DNA from: a virus | Reading direction: 5' to 3' (one strand) | DNA: 53,927 nucleotides | IMG/VR virus record: IMGVR_UViG_3300037585_001389 | Span: 1 to 53,927 of that record | In this document: one piece after another, positions 19,187 through 31,000 of the stretch | How the letters are laid out: each line of letters starts with the position of its first letter | Position numbering within the stretch: the stretch's first letter is position 1 | The notes under the pieces: model-generated | What the model was told of the DNA's origin: nothing | The model's database searches: none | What the model saw: the letters and a program-made list of their open reading frames with translations, nothing else | Position numbers and translations under genes: made by a program

Positions 19187-19545
19187 TGGCAAGTATAACA
19201 TTAACATTCGCAGCACCTTTAAATGAATCATGCCAAGTTGGGGACACAGCTTACGCTGTTGCTACAACCCCTAGCGGAGGGTTTAGCAAAGGAGAAAACC
19301 TTCAGTTAATCGGGCAAATAAGGCAGATCACAAATCCAACTAGTAATGCGCCAACTATAATATGTGAAACATCTCTAGCTAACGCGAGCGCTGTTCATAA
19401 TAACTTTATATTATTTCGCAAAGACGAAAGAGTTAATATGAGTTCTATACTTGGTTATTACGCAGAGACTAAATTCGTGTGTGACGACTTGGATAAAGCT
19501 GAGCTATTCGCTGTAGGCGTTGATACGTTTGATAGCAGTAAATAA
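19186..19545 (+). CDS. hypothetical structural protein, 119 aa
   Basis: The start is ATG 19186 (MASITLTFAAPLNESCQVGD), coupled to the preceding stop. An upstream in-frame ATG at 19150 would lie inside the previous gene. The product is small and beta-rich, with 'GDTAYAVATTPSGGFSKGEN' near the N-terminus and 'EDLDKAELFAVG'-type acidic residues at the end. It resembles small tail-region proteins of marine phages, but no function can be given. Confidence 0.65.
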   Translation: MASITLTFAAPLNESCQVGDTAYAVATTPSGGFSKGENLQLIGQIRQITNPTSNAPTIICETSLANASAVHNNFILFRKDERVNMSSILGYYAETKFVCDDLDKAELFAVGVDTFDSSK

Positions 19546-19591
19546 CTGCTATACGATGTAACTATTATACTAGTGTATATAATTAAATATA

Positions 19592-20062
19592 ATGGATGGT
19601 AGTATATCAAGAAATTTTAAGTCTGCAGTTACTAGATTAGAGCAAGATCTAAAAGTTATAGCTAACGGAGACACTATAGTAGTTGGAACAGACGATAAAC
19701 CTATAGTAACAGACAGTAAACTAGTACCTATTAGGCACTTCTTTATGGATGGAGTTTATGTAAGAGAGATGACCATGTACAAGGATACCGTGGTTGTTGG
19801 TGCTATACATAAACATCTACACATGTGCTTTTTACTTACTGGTAAGATCACAGTTATAAACGAAGAAGAGACAATAGATCATATCGCACCTTGTTTTATT
19901 GTCTCCACACCTGGAATTAAAAGAGTATTATATGCGCACGAAGATTCTATATGGTATAACACCCATAAGAACCCTAGCAACACTGAAGATGTTGAAAAAC
20001 TAGAGAGAGATATCGTAGCAATAAGTTATAAAGAGTATGAAGAATACATTAAAAATAAATAG
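19592..20062 (+). CDS. cupin-fold protein
   Basis: This 156-residue protein has a cupin core. The metal-site motif appears as H73-K-H75-L-H77 with flanking strands 'VVVGAIHKHLHMCFLLTGKI' and 'APCFIVSTPGIKRVLYAHED', the second supplying the usual 'P-x-x-x-H' position. Cupins are small beta-barrels that bind a metal or ligand. In phages they occur among tail and baseplate genes, but their reaction is usually unknown. It sits between beta-rich tail proteins and the internal virion proteins. A 46-base A/T-rich gap precedes it, the longest since the 10062-10119 spacer. The leader is tataattaaatataATG, without Shine-Dalgarno. Confidence 0.7.
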   Translation: MDGSISRNFKSAVTRLEQDLKVIANGDTIVVGTDDKPIVTDSKLVPIRHFFMDGVYVREMTMYKDTVVVGAIHKHLHMCFLLTGKITVINEEETIDHIAPCFIVSTPGIKRVLYAHEDSIWYNTHKNPSNTEDVEKLERDIVAISYKEYEEYIKNK

Positions 20063-20065
20063 ACT

Positions 20066-20788
20066 ATGAGTTTTGTAATGGCCGCTACCGCCGTGATATC
20101 TGCCGGTGTAGGTGTATATAAAGCCGTGCAGGGTAAAAAAGCTGCTGACGCTGCCGCTGAGGAGGCTGAAAAAGCTAGAGCAGAGATGGAGAAGCATAAG
20201 AAAGCTTTTGAAGCTTTAGATACTAGTAATCCATACCTCAATATGGAAAATACTATGGAGGATTTAACTATCAACCAACAGCAAGCGGAGTTTGAGAAAC
20301 AAAACAATATGCAGAACCAAGCTAATATAATGGGGCAGATGCGCGGTGCAGCTGGTTCATCTGGTATAGCGGCTTTAGCTCAGAGTTTAGCTAATCAAGG
20401 TTCTTTACAGGCTCAACGAGCGTCTGCGTCTATTGGAACTCAAGAAGCTCAGAATCAGAAGTTAGAACGAGGGGAAGCTAGTAGAATACAAGGTTTAGAA
20501 AGAGAGGGTGATCTTATGAGCAGACAAATGCAGATGGGTAAGATCGATACCTTAATGGGTATGTCCGCGGGTGATGTGACGAATGCTCAAGCGATGCAAG
20601 CTGCGGGTAATGCTCAGATGATGGCTGGTATAGGTGATGCAGCTAGTGGGTTAACCACCTTCGCGGGGCAAGCTGCTGGATGGGGTGGAGGAGGTAGTGA
20701 TAATATTGACCCTGGAGTATTAGAAGATGAGTGGGCAAGCTCGGACACTAATCTTGGATACCAAGACTGGTTGGATTCAAGAGATTAA
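20066..20788 (+). CDS. internal virion protein, T7 gp14-like in character
   Basis: A 240-residue Ala/Gln/Met-rich helical protein. An N-terminal hydrophobic segment (VMAATAVISAGVGVYKAV, residues 4-21) could insert in a membrane. It continues as a long helix of charged and Gln residues and 'GSSGIAALAQSLANQGSLQAQ'. These features match the small ejection protein that precedes the giant internal proteins in podoviruses (T7 gp14 position and composition). The glycine-rich segment WGGGGSDN leads to an acidic tail. It starts three bases after the cupin stop. It is likely ejected into the envelope with the two proteins downstream. Confidence 0.7.
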   Translation: MSFVMAATAVISAGVGVYKAVQGKKAADAAAEEAEKARAEMEKHKKAFEALDTSNPYLNMENTMEDLTINQQQAEFEKQNNMQNQANIMGQMRGAAGSSGIAALAQSLANQGSLQAQRASASIGTQEAQNQKLERGEASRIQGLEREGDLMSRQMQMGKIDTLMGMSAGDVTNAQAMQAAGNAQMMAGIGDAASGLTTFAGQAAGWGGGGSDNIDPGVLEDEWASSDTNLGYQDWLDSRD

Positions 20789-20808
20789 ACTTTGAATAAC
20801 TAAATATC

Positions 20809-22017
20809 ATGGCAAACGGAACATCGGCACCTAATTATAGGTTGTCACAAGGAACACAGCGACGAGTATATGAAGCTGGGGTTGACCCAGTGAATACCAA
20901 ATCTGGTAAGACCGCGCGTCAACACTTGACTAGAGCTGCTATAGCGGGTGAAGTGGGTAAGATAGCTACAGGTATAAAAGATCAGATCGTAGCAAAGCAG
21001 GAGGATACAGCGGCACGTGAGAACGCGTGGGAGACGGGTTTTGATGCTATGGGTGATAGAGGTTCATGGGCCTCAGGAGAATTGTATGACCAATTCCAAA
21101 CTATGGAAAACGAATACAAAGATAATTACTTAGAAGCAGTTAGAAAGGGAGATAAGAAAGAGCAAGCTCGTATGTTGAAAGATCAAGCCACAAGGGCTTC
21201 AGGTCTTAAGGGTTGGAAAGAGACTATGGAGACAGCGAAGAAAATTAACGATGGAGTAGGGTGGAGTAATACTTTCAAAGGTGATCCAGAATCTCTGCAT
21301 ATAATGAATGCTTTAACAACGTTAGATGGTAAAACAGCTGTAACTAGATTTGGAGAAAACGGTGAGATGGTATTTGATATTAAAATGCCAGACGGAAGTA
21401 CAAAATCTATAACACGTCGCGAAGCGGATGACATGATAGCCAAAGGTGTTAAACCAGTTAAGCAAGAGTTAGACTTTATGAATGGATTACTATCTTATGA
21501 AGAAGCTGGTGCTAATGGAAAGCCTTTTAATGCTGATATTGTTAAACGTAAAAACGAACTTAATATAAAGGACGAAGAGGTGTCTTCATTAATGAGAGAA
21601 GATTTTGGTGGAGGCGGAAGTTTTTCTAATCATATAAAATCACACCCAGACATGATAGCGCAGTTCGCGGATGTGATGGGTGATGGAGATGGTACAATAA
21701 CAACAGAGGAAAAAGCGGCCTTTGATTTGCTAATAAATAGCGACATGGATGCTATAATAGACGCGATGGAGGCAAATCCTAAAGTTGCTAAAGGTTATAT
21801 AGCAGAATGGAAAACACTACAAGAAGAAGAAGCATGGAAGAGAGGTCGTGGGGGATACGATGCCGCTCAATATCAAGATGGTTTATCAAAGTTTAAGAAA
21901 GGCTCTTTGGAACAGAGGCAGTATATATGGGACCATGAGACTGCTAAAGCAACTCAGGGAATGACACCTACAGAACTTATCGAGTTCATTAACTCTAACC
22001 CAGCTCCAACAGAATGA
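20809..22017 (+). CDS. putative internal virion protein with EF-hand-like motif, 402 aa
   Basis: It is rich in Lys, Glu, Asp and Gly and helical throughout, with no membrane segment. Around residues 290-301 it has 'M-G-D-G-D-G-T-I-T-T-E-E', which fits the 12-residue EF-hand loop at positions 3, 5, 6, 8 and 12. Position 1 is Met rather than Asp, so calcium binding is uncertain. The stop overlaps the start of the giant gene by four bases (ATGA), a sign of coupled translation. Middle partner of a three-gene ejection-protein set by position. Confidence 0.65.
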   Translation: MANGTSAPNYRLSQGTQRRVYEAGVDPVNTKSGKTARQHLTRAAIAGEVGKIATGIKDQIVAKQEDTAARENAWETGFDAMGDRGSWASGELYDQFQTMENEYKDNYLEAVRKGDKKEQARMLKDQATRASGLKGWKETMETAKKINDGVGWSNTFKGDPESLHIMNALTTLDGKTAVTRFGENGEMVFDIKMPDGSTKSITRREADDMIAKGVKPVKQELDFMNGLLSYEEAGANGKPFNADIVKRKNELNIKDEEVSSLMREDFGGGGSFSNHIKSHPDMIAQFADVMGDGDGTITTEEKAAFDLLINSDMDAIIDAMEANPKVAKGYIAEWKTLQEEEAWKRGRGGYDAAQYQDGLSKFKKGSLEQRQYIWDHETAKATQGMTPTELIEFINSNPAPTE

Positions 22018-25000
22018 ATGAAGAATTAGAAAGACTTGTTGGTGTTCTTCAGGCTCAAGGTGCTAGCATGTCTGAAATACAGAACGCTATAGCTCAATAT
22101 AAGCAAACAAACCAGGGTGGAGAAGACTCTAATGAAGAAGAGGTTCCAACTGGTCCTACAGTTGATGCTGATGGTGTTAACGTAGACACGTATATTGATG
22201 AAACTTTTTGGGAGGTAAATAAGGTTGATGCGGATGGAAATAAGAAACTTGATAGAGATTCCTACTTCGATGAGCAAGGAAATTTTATCCAGTTTCAGGA
22301 CCAAATGCGATCGGATGCAGATTACTGGTTAGGGTATGAAAAAGTACTCAAAGAAATGGAGACGAAAAATGCTGTAACTAAAGATGCGGTTATGGTTGAA
22401 GACACCTCTTCTGAGGGTTTTATTCAAAAAGCACTTGAAGGAGAGGACGAAAATATATCAAACGCTGCTCAAACTAAGTACAACACCCACGTTCAACAAG
22501 AGATTGATTATAATAATATTACTGATGAGGAAAGGCAAAACGAAGCAAAACTTCGTAAAGAATATCTTACTCAATATGTAAAAAATGGCGGGAACCTTGA
22601 TTACTATAATGAAGAGAGGTTAATGGAAAAAGATGGTATAGATACATCAAAATTACCATCTAAAATAGAATCTGAATACGAAGCTAATAAGAACAATTAT
22701 TTTAATCAAAAATTGACTATAGCAAAACGCAGGTGGTTAAAAGAAACTGGATACAAGTTAGATAGCCCTGAGGGTGAGAAGCTTTTGGAAAAGCTAGAAG
22801 AAGTAACTCTAGCAGATATTGAAGGGGATGAAATAAAAGCAGTCGGTAAAGGCGAGCAATCACTAGCAACTATTTTTAACTCTATATCTAACGATGATGC
22901 AGAATTTAAAGAGGCAGTTCTAGATACTGAAAGAACCCTCGAGCGTAACACTATTCTTAGAAGCAAAACCTCAGAGATGGCTGATGCTTTTGATAAGTCC
23001 GGAACATTTTCTGGTCAACTCCCTGGTAATCAAACAATAAACGCTTTGTTTGGAAAATCGGTACAACAAGTTACTATAGAGGATTTTGCTTTAAAAGATT
23101 TAGAGACTATAGAAAGTGAAGCAAAAGACAAGAGTATTGAGGCTAGTCTAATTCACGAGCAGTACAACCGCGTTTATGATAAGCTAACAGAAACAGCTGC
23201 TGACTTAAAGGAGATAGGAGATCCAAAAGTTAAGATAGAAGCTATTAAAGCTAAACACGATTTAACTACGGATAAAGGTATTAAAGCCGCAAATGAGGAG
23301 ATTACAGGATTTATAGATAGGTATTCCGATTTAGTTAATGATCACAACAACGGCTCAGATGCTCTGAAAGATATATCTTTAGCTGTAACTCAGATTAAAC
23401 AGGAGATGGGTGATCTAGCTGTTCGTGAGCAAGATTTAGGTGTGTTCACGGATCAAATAGGTAAGAATCACAGGGTAGCAACTCAAATGGCTACAGCGTT
23501 TGCTAACGCTACCGTAGACTTAGCTGAAGGAGCAGCTGATGTTGTTTACATGGTAAACCCGCTTGGAGCTTTAGCTGATGAACTTATAGATTACGCAGGT
23601 GAAGATTCTTACTTAGGAACTGTAGTAGAAACAGCTAGAATATTAGCAGCGCCATTTACAGGTGGTGCGTCAATGTATTCTGGAAAAAGGAGAGATGATA
23701 TTAAAGATGCTATCAACGGTTACCAAGAGCATGTTAGTTCTCTGGTTGCTGAACCTCCAAGATACGATGACATTCAAGGTGTGGGAGATGCTGTTGAATG
23801 GGCACTAGTAGCTGGTGCAACTCAAGCTCCCCAACTTGCTATATTAGCGGCTACAGGTGGTACAGCCGGTTTAGTTATGATGGGTGCTATGTCTGCTGGT
23901 CAGAAGTTTAGCGCTATGGAGGATCAACGAGAGTTGTTTGAAAAGACTGGTGGGCTATATGGTCAAGACCATAACTTTGCTACTATGTATGCGGCTAGTG
24001 TAGCTAGCGGCGCTATAGAATCTTTATCTGAAAAGGTTACACTTGGCCTTATGAAGGGAACCGGTGGATTGACAACTAAATATCTATTCGGTGAAGTTGG
24101 TAAGAAAACAGCTGGTAGCTTTTTCAGAAGGAATATACTTAGTGGTGACGCTTTAAAATACTCTGCTAAAAAACTTATAGACATAGGTGAAGAGGGTGGG
24201 TCTGAGGCTTTAGCTACTATAGGTGGTAATTACATCGACAGGTTAGCTGGTGATAAAACCGTTAATATACTTAGTGGGGTAAACGAATCGTTTGTTACTG
24301 GAGCTCTTATAGGTTCTACACTCGTTATGCCCACAGTGTTTAGGGATGCTCACTCTTCTTTCAAAAGCGTAGAAGCTTCTGATGTGATGGAAATTAACTA
24401 TGCTAGGATCCAGGAGCAGAACGCTATAATAAATGACCCTAATTCTACACCGGCTGCTAGAGACGCGGCGGTTGAACTCAATAAAGAGTTAGTAGCTGAA
24501 AATGCTAGTGTAATAGCTTTAGATTTAAAAAGAGTTGATTCTCTGACTAAACCAGAGAAAAAGAGGTTAGTAGAGATAGAGGTTGAAAACAGAAAGATAG
24601 AGCAACAAGCTCTAGAGATCGCTCAATCAGACGCTACGCAGGCTGATAAAGATAAGCAGATAGAAACCCTTAATGAAGTTTATAATAAAAACTTAAACGA
24701 GAAAAACGGTGTTATAGCTAAGTACCCAGCTGATGAGGTTTTACGTGCTCACAAGCAAGAGCTACAGAGACTACAAGATCAATCTGACGCTATCGAAGCT
24801 GAGGGTGGGGCTAAGATCAATGTTACTAGAGGTCAGTCTAAGACTGATGAAGGTTTAGTGGTTGAATTTGACGCATGGAAAAAAGAAGCCCAAAAGAAAG
24901 GTAACGTAAGGATAGCAGCGTCAGAAGATGGCACTCAAGTTTATGGAGCTATGGTTCCAGTATTAAATAACGCTGGTGAGGTGACTAGCTATGAAATGTT

Positions 25001-28000
25001 CTTTAACGAAAAGAATATTTTTGAAGATGGTAAAACAACAACAGCTTCGCATGAGCTTTTACATGCTGCTGTATTCAACACTATACGCGCTAACCCTGTA
25101 TTACGCAGAAGGTTCGGTGAGGCTATAGAAAATATATTAGATGGACCAGGTGTTAAGATAAACGAAGAGGCTAGAAAAGATTTAGAAAGAGTCAAGCAGT
25201 ACGGTAAGACCGCTAGAGGCGAGGAGATATTTGCTATTGTGTCAGAGAACATGGTCAAGGGTAATATCACTATAGACGGCGGGGCTATTGGTAAGATGAA
25301 AGATCTGATGCGTAGGACTAGCATGGCTACTACAGATACCGATATTGAGTTTAATGATGAACAAGATATTAGAAACTTTCTAAAAGACTACAGCAGATCT
25401 AGAACAAAGGGTGTAAACGATAAACGTATTACAAGCTTGTTTGTTAAAGGAGCTAAAGGTAAATTAGTTGAAACACCGGCAACTAGAGAGGAAGCTAAAA
25501 AGATCATAGAGGAAAAGCACGAAGAGCAAGCTAAAGAGGATTTCCAAGAGACTCTTATGGCTAGCATGAGGTCTCAACCTGATATGAGGCAAGAGATAGA
25601 TGACATAGTAAAAAACCCTGATGGTACACGTAAGTATCAAACCAAAGAAGATTTCAACCGCCGAGGTGGAGTAGAATCCGCGTGGATGAAAATAAGTCAA
25701 AGCCCTTTACTTGACGGTCTTATTCAACAAGGTATGGTAGAGAGGGGTGTACCACCTCAAGCTATGCGGGATTTTACAAGGAACGTTAAAGACGGTTTGA
25801 TGGAGAGATTGTACAAGCAGTATGATCCAGCAAAAAATGATAGCTTATTCGGTTGGTTAACTGGTGTTTCTGGTGGAGCTGGTATGTCTCAGATATACAG
25901 GGCTAAGGGTGATGTTATGAACGCTTACAAGAAGGACAACATGCTGAACGTTGTCTCTCTTGATGCACCTATGGGCGAAGGTACTTCATTTGAAGCTACT
26001 ATAGAAGCTGAGACAGACACTTTTATGCAACAGCTTGAGGAGATGGACATGACTAAGACACGTGAAGCACGTGAAGCTAGAAAACCTAAAAAGGTTGTTA
26101 ACGAGTTAAACATAGATAGTAAAGGTAAATCAAATATTAAACAGGCTATTGTTGACGCGAACCTTAGCCTTGAGGGAGTACAGTATAAAGATGTTAAGAA
26201 ACTTACCACTGGTAAAGGTGCTCCATTATCAAGCGTGTTAGACATCATCGCGGAAAAGTTTGGTGTTGATCCTAAACGTATCATTAAACCATCAGATCTA
26301 AATGGTAAGCAAAGAAAAGCTGCGCAGAGTTTCATTAATAAGAACGCTGCGTTTTTATTAGAGATGTTACCCGAAGGCGAAACCGTAAGCGGTGAAGCCA
26401 CTGGTGTTGCTAACACTAAGCTTGGAGAACTCTATGAAAAAGGAGAGAGGTTGAAGTTTAAAGATGGAGCTACAGCCGCGGGTAAGTTCTCTCAACAAAA
26501 AAAATCTGACTTAACTGTTGAGCAGTTTAAAGAACTATTTGGTATTAAACCAGACGGAACTTTTGATAATAACAGGAAGCACGATGGTGCTATAAAAGCT
26601 TTAGTTAATCAAGCCACGGTACTCGCTGCTAATCAAGCGTTAAGAGAAAACGCTATGGAAAATGGTACATCTTCAGAAGCTGTTATCGCTAAGCTTGGAG
26701 AAGGGAGAGCTGAGGTAATGTTTAGCGTAAAAGTAAGGGAGAAAGTTAAAAATACTTTTGATCAACTATACCCTGATTTAATAAAAGCTGTAGCTAACTC
26801 TAACACTGGCGATATAGATTCTATACGCGTAGGAGTTGAAGCTGTTTACGGTGAAATACTTAATAAATCTGAGATTAATAGATTAGTAAACGAGGTTTAT
26901 GATCAAGCAGACGAGTACAATACTATAAGCCAAGATCTTAAAAGCGCTGGTACTGTCGCGCCTTTAAGCTTAGAACAGTTTTTACAAGACAAGTACGATA
27001 GTGCTAACACTGAAAAAGGCGTATTAAAAGCATTACAAGATAAGCTACCAAAAGATAAAGAAACTAAGAAGACTATAAGTGTAGGCGCTCATTTTTTAAC
27101 TGATACAAAAATAAATCAACAACGAGCTATACCAGGTTTAATATCAGCTGAAATGAAAAAGCAGCTAGATGAAAACGGAAACAGAGTTTATTCTGACAAG
27201 CAGATAGCTGAAATGCTTATAGCACATGTTGCCCCTATGTACGCTGGCGCAGGTAAAATAGCTGATGGAAGATTTATAGTTGTAGACGGTGTTATGATTA
27301 AGGATCCTGAGTGGGATGTTAGAAAAGATGGTTCTCCTGGAAACAAATGGAGGAGGTGGAATAAGAGTGACGTAAAAAAAGCTAGCGATAAATTATTTGC
27401 TAATAGAAGAAACCTTCTAACTAAAGCACAAATAGCTGCGTTGGGTCCAGTGCCAGTAAGATCTTACGAAGATGGTGGTAAATTTAAGTATGAAAAAGAA
27501 TATCGGTCTTACCAAGCAAAACTTAGCACAGCAAGACTTAAAGCCCGTTTGGCTCTAGAGCCTAAAGTTGGAGATCTTAAGCTTGATAGCAAAGGTAACA
27601 AAATACCTAAGAAAAACAGAAAACAATGTTGTCAAGGTATGCCTGATTTTATCAATATACTTAACACAATTGGCTTAGGTAATATACAAAAAGCTGGAAG
27701 AGGTTACACGTTAGACGGGGTTACTTTAGACACTACGTTAATACCTGAAACGTCAGAAGCTAGATTAAGATTAGCTAAAGATCCTAATTCAAAAGTTTTT
27801 GAAAACGGTAAGAAGCAAGCTGAGGACGCGCGAGTTGTTGTTAAATTAATGCTAGACACTTTATACGCTAAACTTAATTCTAAAGACGATTACGCTAATT
27901 TTGCTATGACTTTAACTAGCCTTGGCTCTAGTATGCAAGCGCCTATGAGGAGAGCTGCTATGTTTGAGTATTTTATGGAAGGTGTTGAAGATATAGTCGC

Positions 28001-31000
28001 AAACAAAGGTAAAGCTAGTATCGGATCTATTACTGAATTTGAGCATTTAAAACCTCAAGAAGAAACTATTGGAGAAATTATACACTCTTACCTAACCAAT
28101 GGTGAGCTTGACATGCGTATATTTGAGGGCGGTGGACCTTACAGACCTTATAAGACTGGGGTTCTTAGTAAAGATATGGATAACGCTCAAACAGACGCTG
28201 GGCATAAATTCACCTCGCCAAGTATGACGAGAGGTGATAGTAGGCAATACTCTTTAGAAGCTATCCGTGATACTCGTATTAGGCCTCTTAGAAGTATTGA
28301 CCCCGCTAAAATAGATACTAATAAAGAGTTCGTGGGTAGAGAGTGGGTTGCTATGAATGACGCGCTTGCTGAGGGTAAGAACTTGCAGAATGATAAAATC
28401 CTTCAAGGTGTATGGGGTAACATTAGTTTTTCTAAACGCGCTATCCCGTCTACCACCGGAATTAAGGTGACGGGGAAACTAGGAAAATTTAAAACTAAAA
28501 TAGACGTTGAAGGTGGGTTCTTAGGTAGTTTAAATAAAGCCACATTATCTGGATCTACTGTAACGATACAAGCTACCGTTGGCTCGGATCGAAGTGAGTT
28601 TAACATGGTAAAAAATCAACCTGTTAGTTTCGATATTAAAGTAGGTTCAGACGGAAACATAAGCCTTATTAAAAGTGAAAGTATTGCAGACTCGGCTTTG
28701 TTCAATGCTTTAAATGGTTGGATTCAACATAGAAATAAAGACTTTAGAGGTAGAGATAATGTAGGGGTTTTAGATTCACTAGGTATTACTGGTAGATTAA
28801 ATACTAGACGACGAGGTGGTGTTGGACCGATAAACATGGAGGTTACTGAGATCAACTCACCTGGTCCACAACAATACGATATACCACTTCAAACTGAAGG
28901 TATGTTTTCTAAGAAGTCTGCTAAACCTAAAGGTATATCTGTATTGGATTTTGATGATACATTAGCTACAACAAAATCTAACGTTTGGTTTACAACACCC
29001 AGCGCTAAGGGTTTAAACTTCGAGTTGAATCCAGAGGATTTCTACGCTACGCTAACTGGTCCGGAAGGCACTAGAGTAATGTGGCTCAATAGAGACGAGA
29101 GTACGCGCGGTAGAGGTTACGGGTTGATCAAAGTGTTAGATGTAGATGGTAAACCTATGGGTAGCGGGAGTGTTGTGGACCCTAAGATGGATTTCAAGGA
29201 ATTCTTAAAGAAAACCAGACACCAAGCTAGAAGCGGTGGTCTTGTATCAAATCCACGTGAGGTTAAAGTAATTCAAGGTGTACTGAACGCTGAGCAGTTC
29301 GCTAAAGCTGGTAAAGATTTACTAGCTGAAGGAGTTGAGTTTGACTTCTCTGAATTTAATAAAGTTGTTGACGGTAAAATAGCGCCATTGTTTAATAAGG
29401 CTATGAAGCTTGCTGATAAGTTTGGAACAGATAACATGTTTATCCTTACAGCTAGGTCACCTGAATCAGCTGAAGCTATCAAGCAGTTCTTAGACGCCCA
29501 AGGTTTAAACATACCTATTGAAAACATAACTGGTTTAGGCAAATCAGAGGCGTCAGCTAAAGCTAATTGGATAGCAGAAAAAATAGGTGAAGGCTATAAC
29601 GACTTCTATTTTGCAGATGATGCTATACAAAATGTAGAGGCGGTTAAGAACATGCTAGACGCATTTGACGTTAAAGGTAAAGTTCAACAAGCAAAGGTAG
29701 AGTTTAGTAGACGAGCTCCTCAAGAGATGGATAATATTATCGACGAGGGAGCTGCTGATTTAGATTCTGATCTTAACATTATACTAGAAGAAAGCAAGGG
29801 CGTTAGCCGTGTAAAAAGATTTTCACCAGCTAAAGCTAGGAAGAGGGGTAAGAACAAAGGCAAGTTTAAATTCTTTATTCCACCTTCAGCAGATGACTTT
29901 GCGGGTTTGATGTATGCATTTATGGGTAAAGGTAAAACCGGTGATAGGCATCATAAGTGGTTTAAAGAGAATTTATTTGATCCCTTCTCTAAAGGTATAA
30001 GAAACCTCAACATGGTTAAACAAGCTGTGGCAAATGACTTAAAGAGGATTAGAAAAGCTATGCCTGAAGTTACCAAAAAACTAACTAATAAAATTGGTAA
30101 CACGGAGTATACGCATGGTGATGCTATAAGGGTTTACAACTGGAATAGAGCTGGGTTTGACATACCGGGTTTAACGGAGACAGATAAAGCTGATTTGATA
30201 AGAGAAATTGAAGCAGATCCTCAGTTAAAAGCGTTTGCTGATGGTGTGAGCTCTATAGGCAATATGCCAGGAGGTTTAACTCAACCAGGTGAACACTGGT
30301 TAGGTGGTACCATAGCTTCTGATATGACAGATGCATTTAAAGATGCTAGATCCGTGTTCCTGCAACAGTGGAAAGATAACGTTGACGTTATTTTCAACGA
30401 AGCTAACATGAATAAGATTGAAGCTGTATACGGTTCTAACTTTAGGGAAGCCTTAGAAGACATCTTATATAGGATGGAACATGGAGGTAATAAATCTCGT
30501 GGAGCTGGAAGGTTATTAAACAACTTCACTAGCTGGATACATGGGTCTATAGGTACAACTATGTTCTTTAATGCTAGATCCGCTGTGCTACAAATGATAT
30601 CAAATGTAAACTTCATTAATTGGAGTGATAACAACATGATGCAAGCTGCAGCGGCATTTGCCAATCAACCACAGTACTGGAAGGACGTGGCTATGATATT
30701 CAACTCTCCTTTCCTAAAACAAAGGAGAGCTGGTTTAAAGACAGATGTCAACGCGGCTGAGCTACTAGCTGATATAAAGGACTCGAAAAACAAAATGAAA
30801 GCTGCTACAGCTTATCTATTACGACTTGGTTTTACACCAACTCAGATAGCGGATAGTTTAGCTATTGCAACTGGTGGCGCTACGATGTACCGTAACAGGG
30901 TTAAAACATACACTAAAGAGGGTTTATCTCAGTCTGAAGCTGAAACAAAGGCTTTTGAGGATATGATGGAGATCGCTGAGGAAACGCAGCAATCAGCTAG

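Noticed and set aside
19566-19579. Short inverted repeat tatac-tagt-gtata in the 46-base gap before the cupin gene
   Set aside because: Five pairs of mostly A/T are too weak for a terminator or operator claim; it could belong to a promoter, but no -10/-35 or -7/-33 pair is convincing.
25925-26416. 163-codon minus-strand frame inside the giant gene
   Set aside because: Opposite a strongly supported reading frame, with Ser/Leu-rich composition typical of antisense frames and no coupled neighbour.
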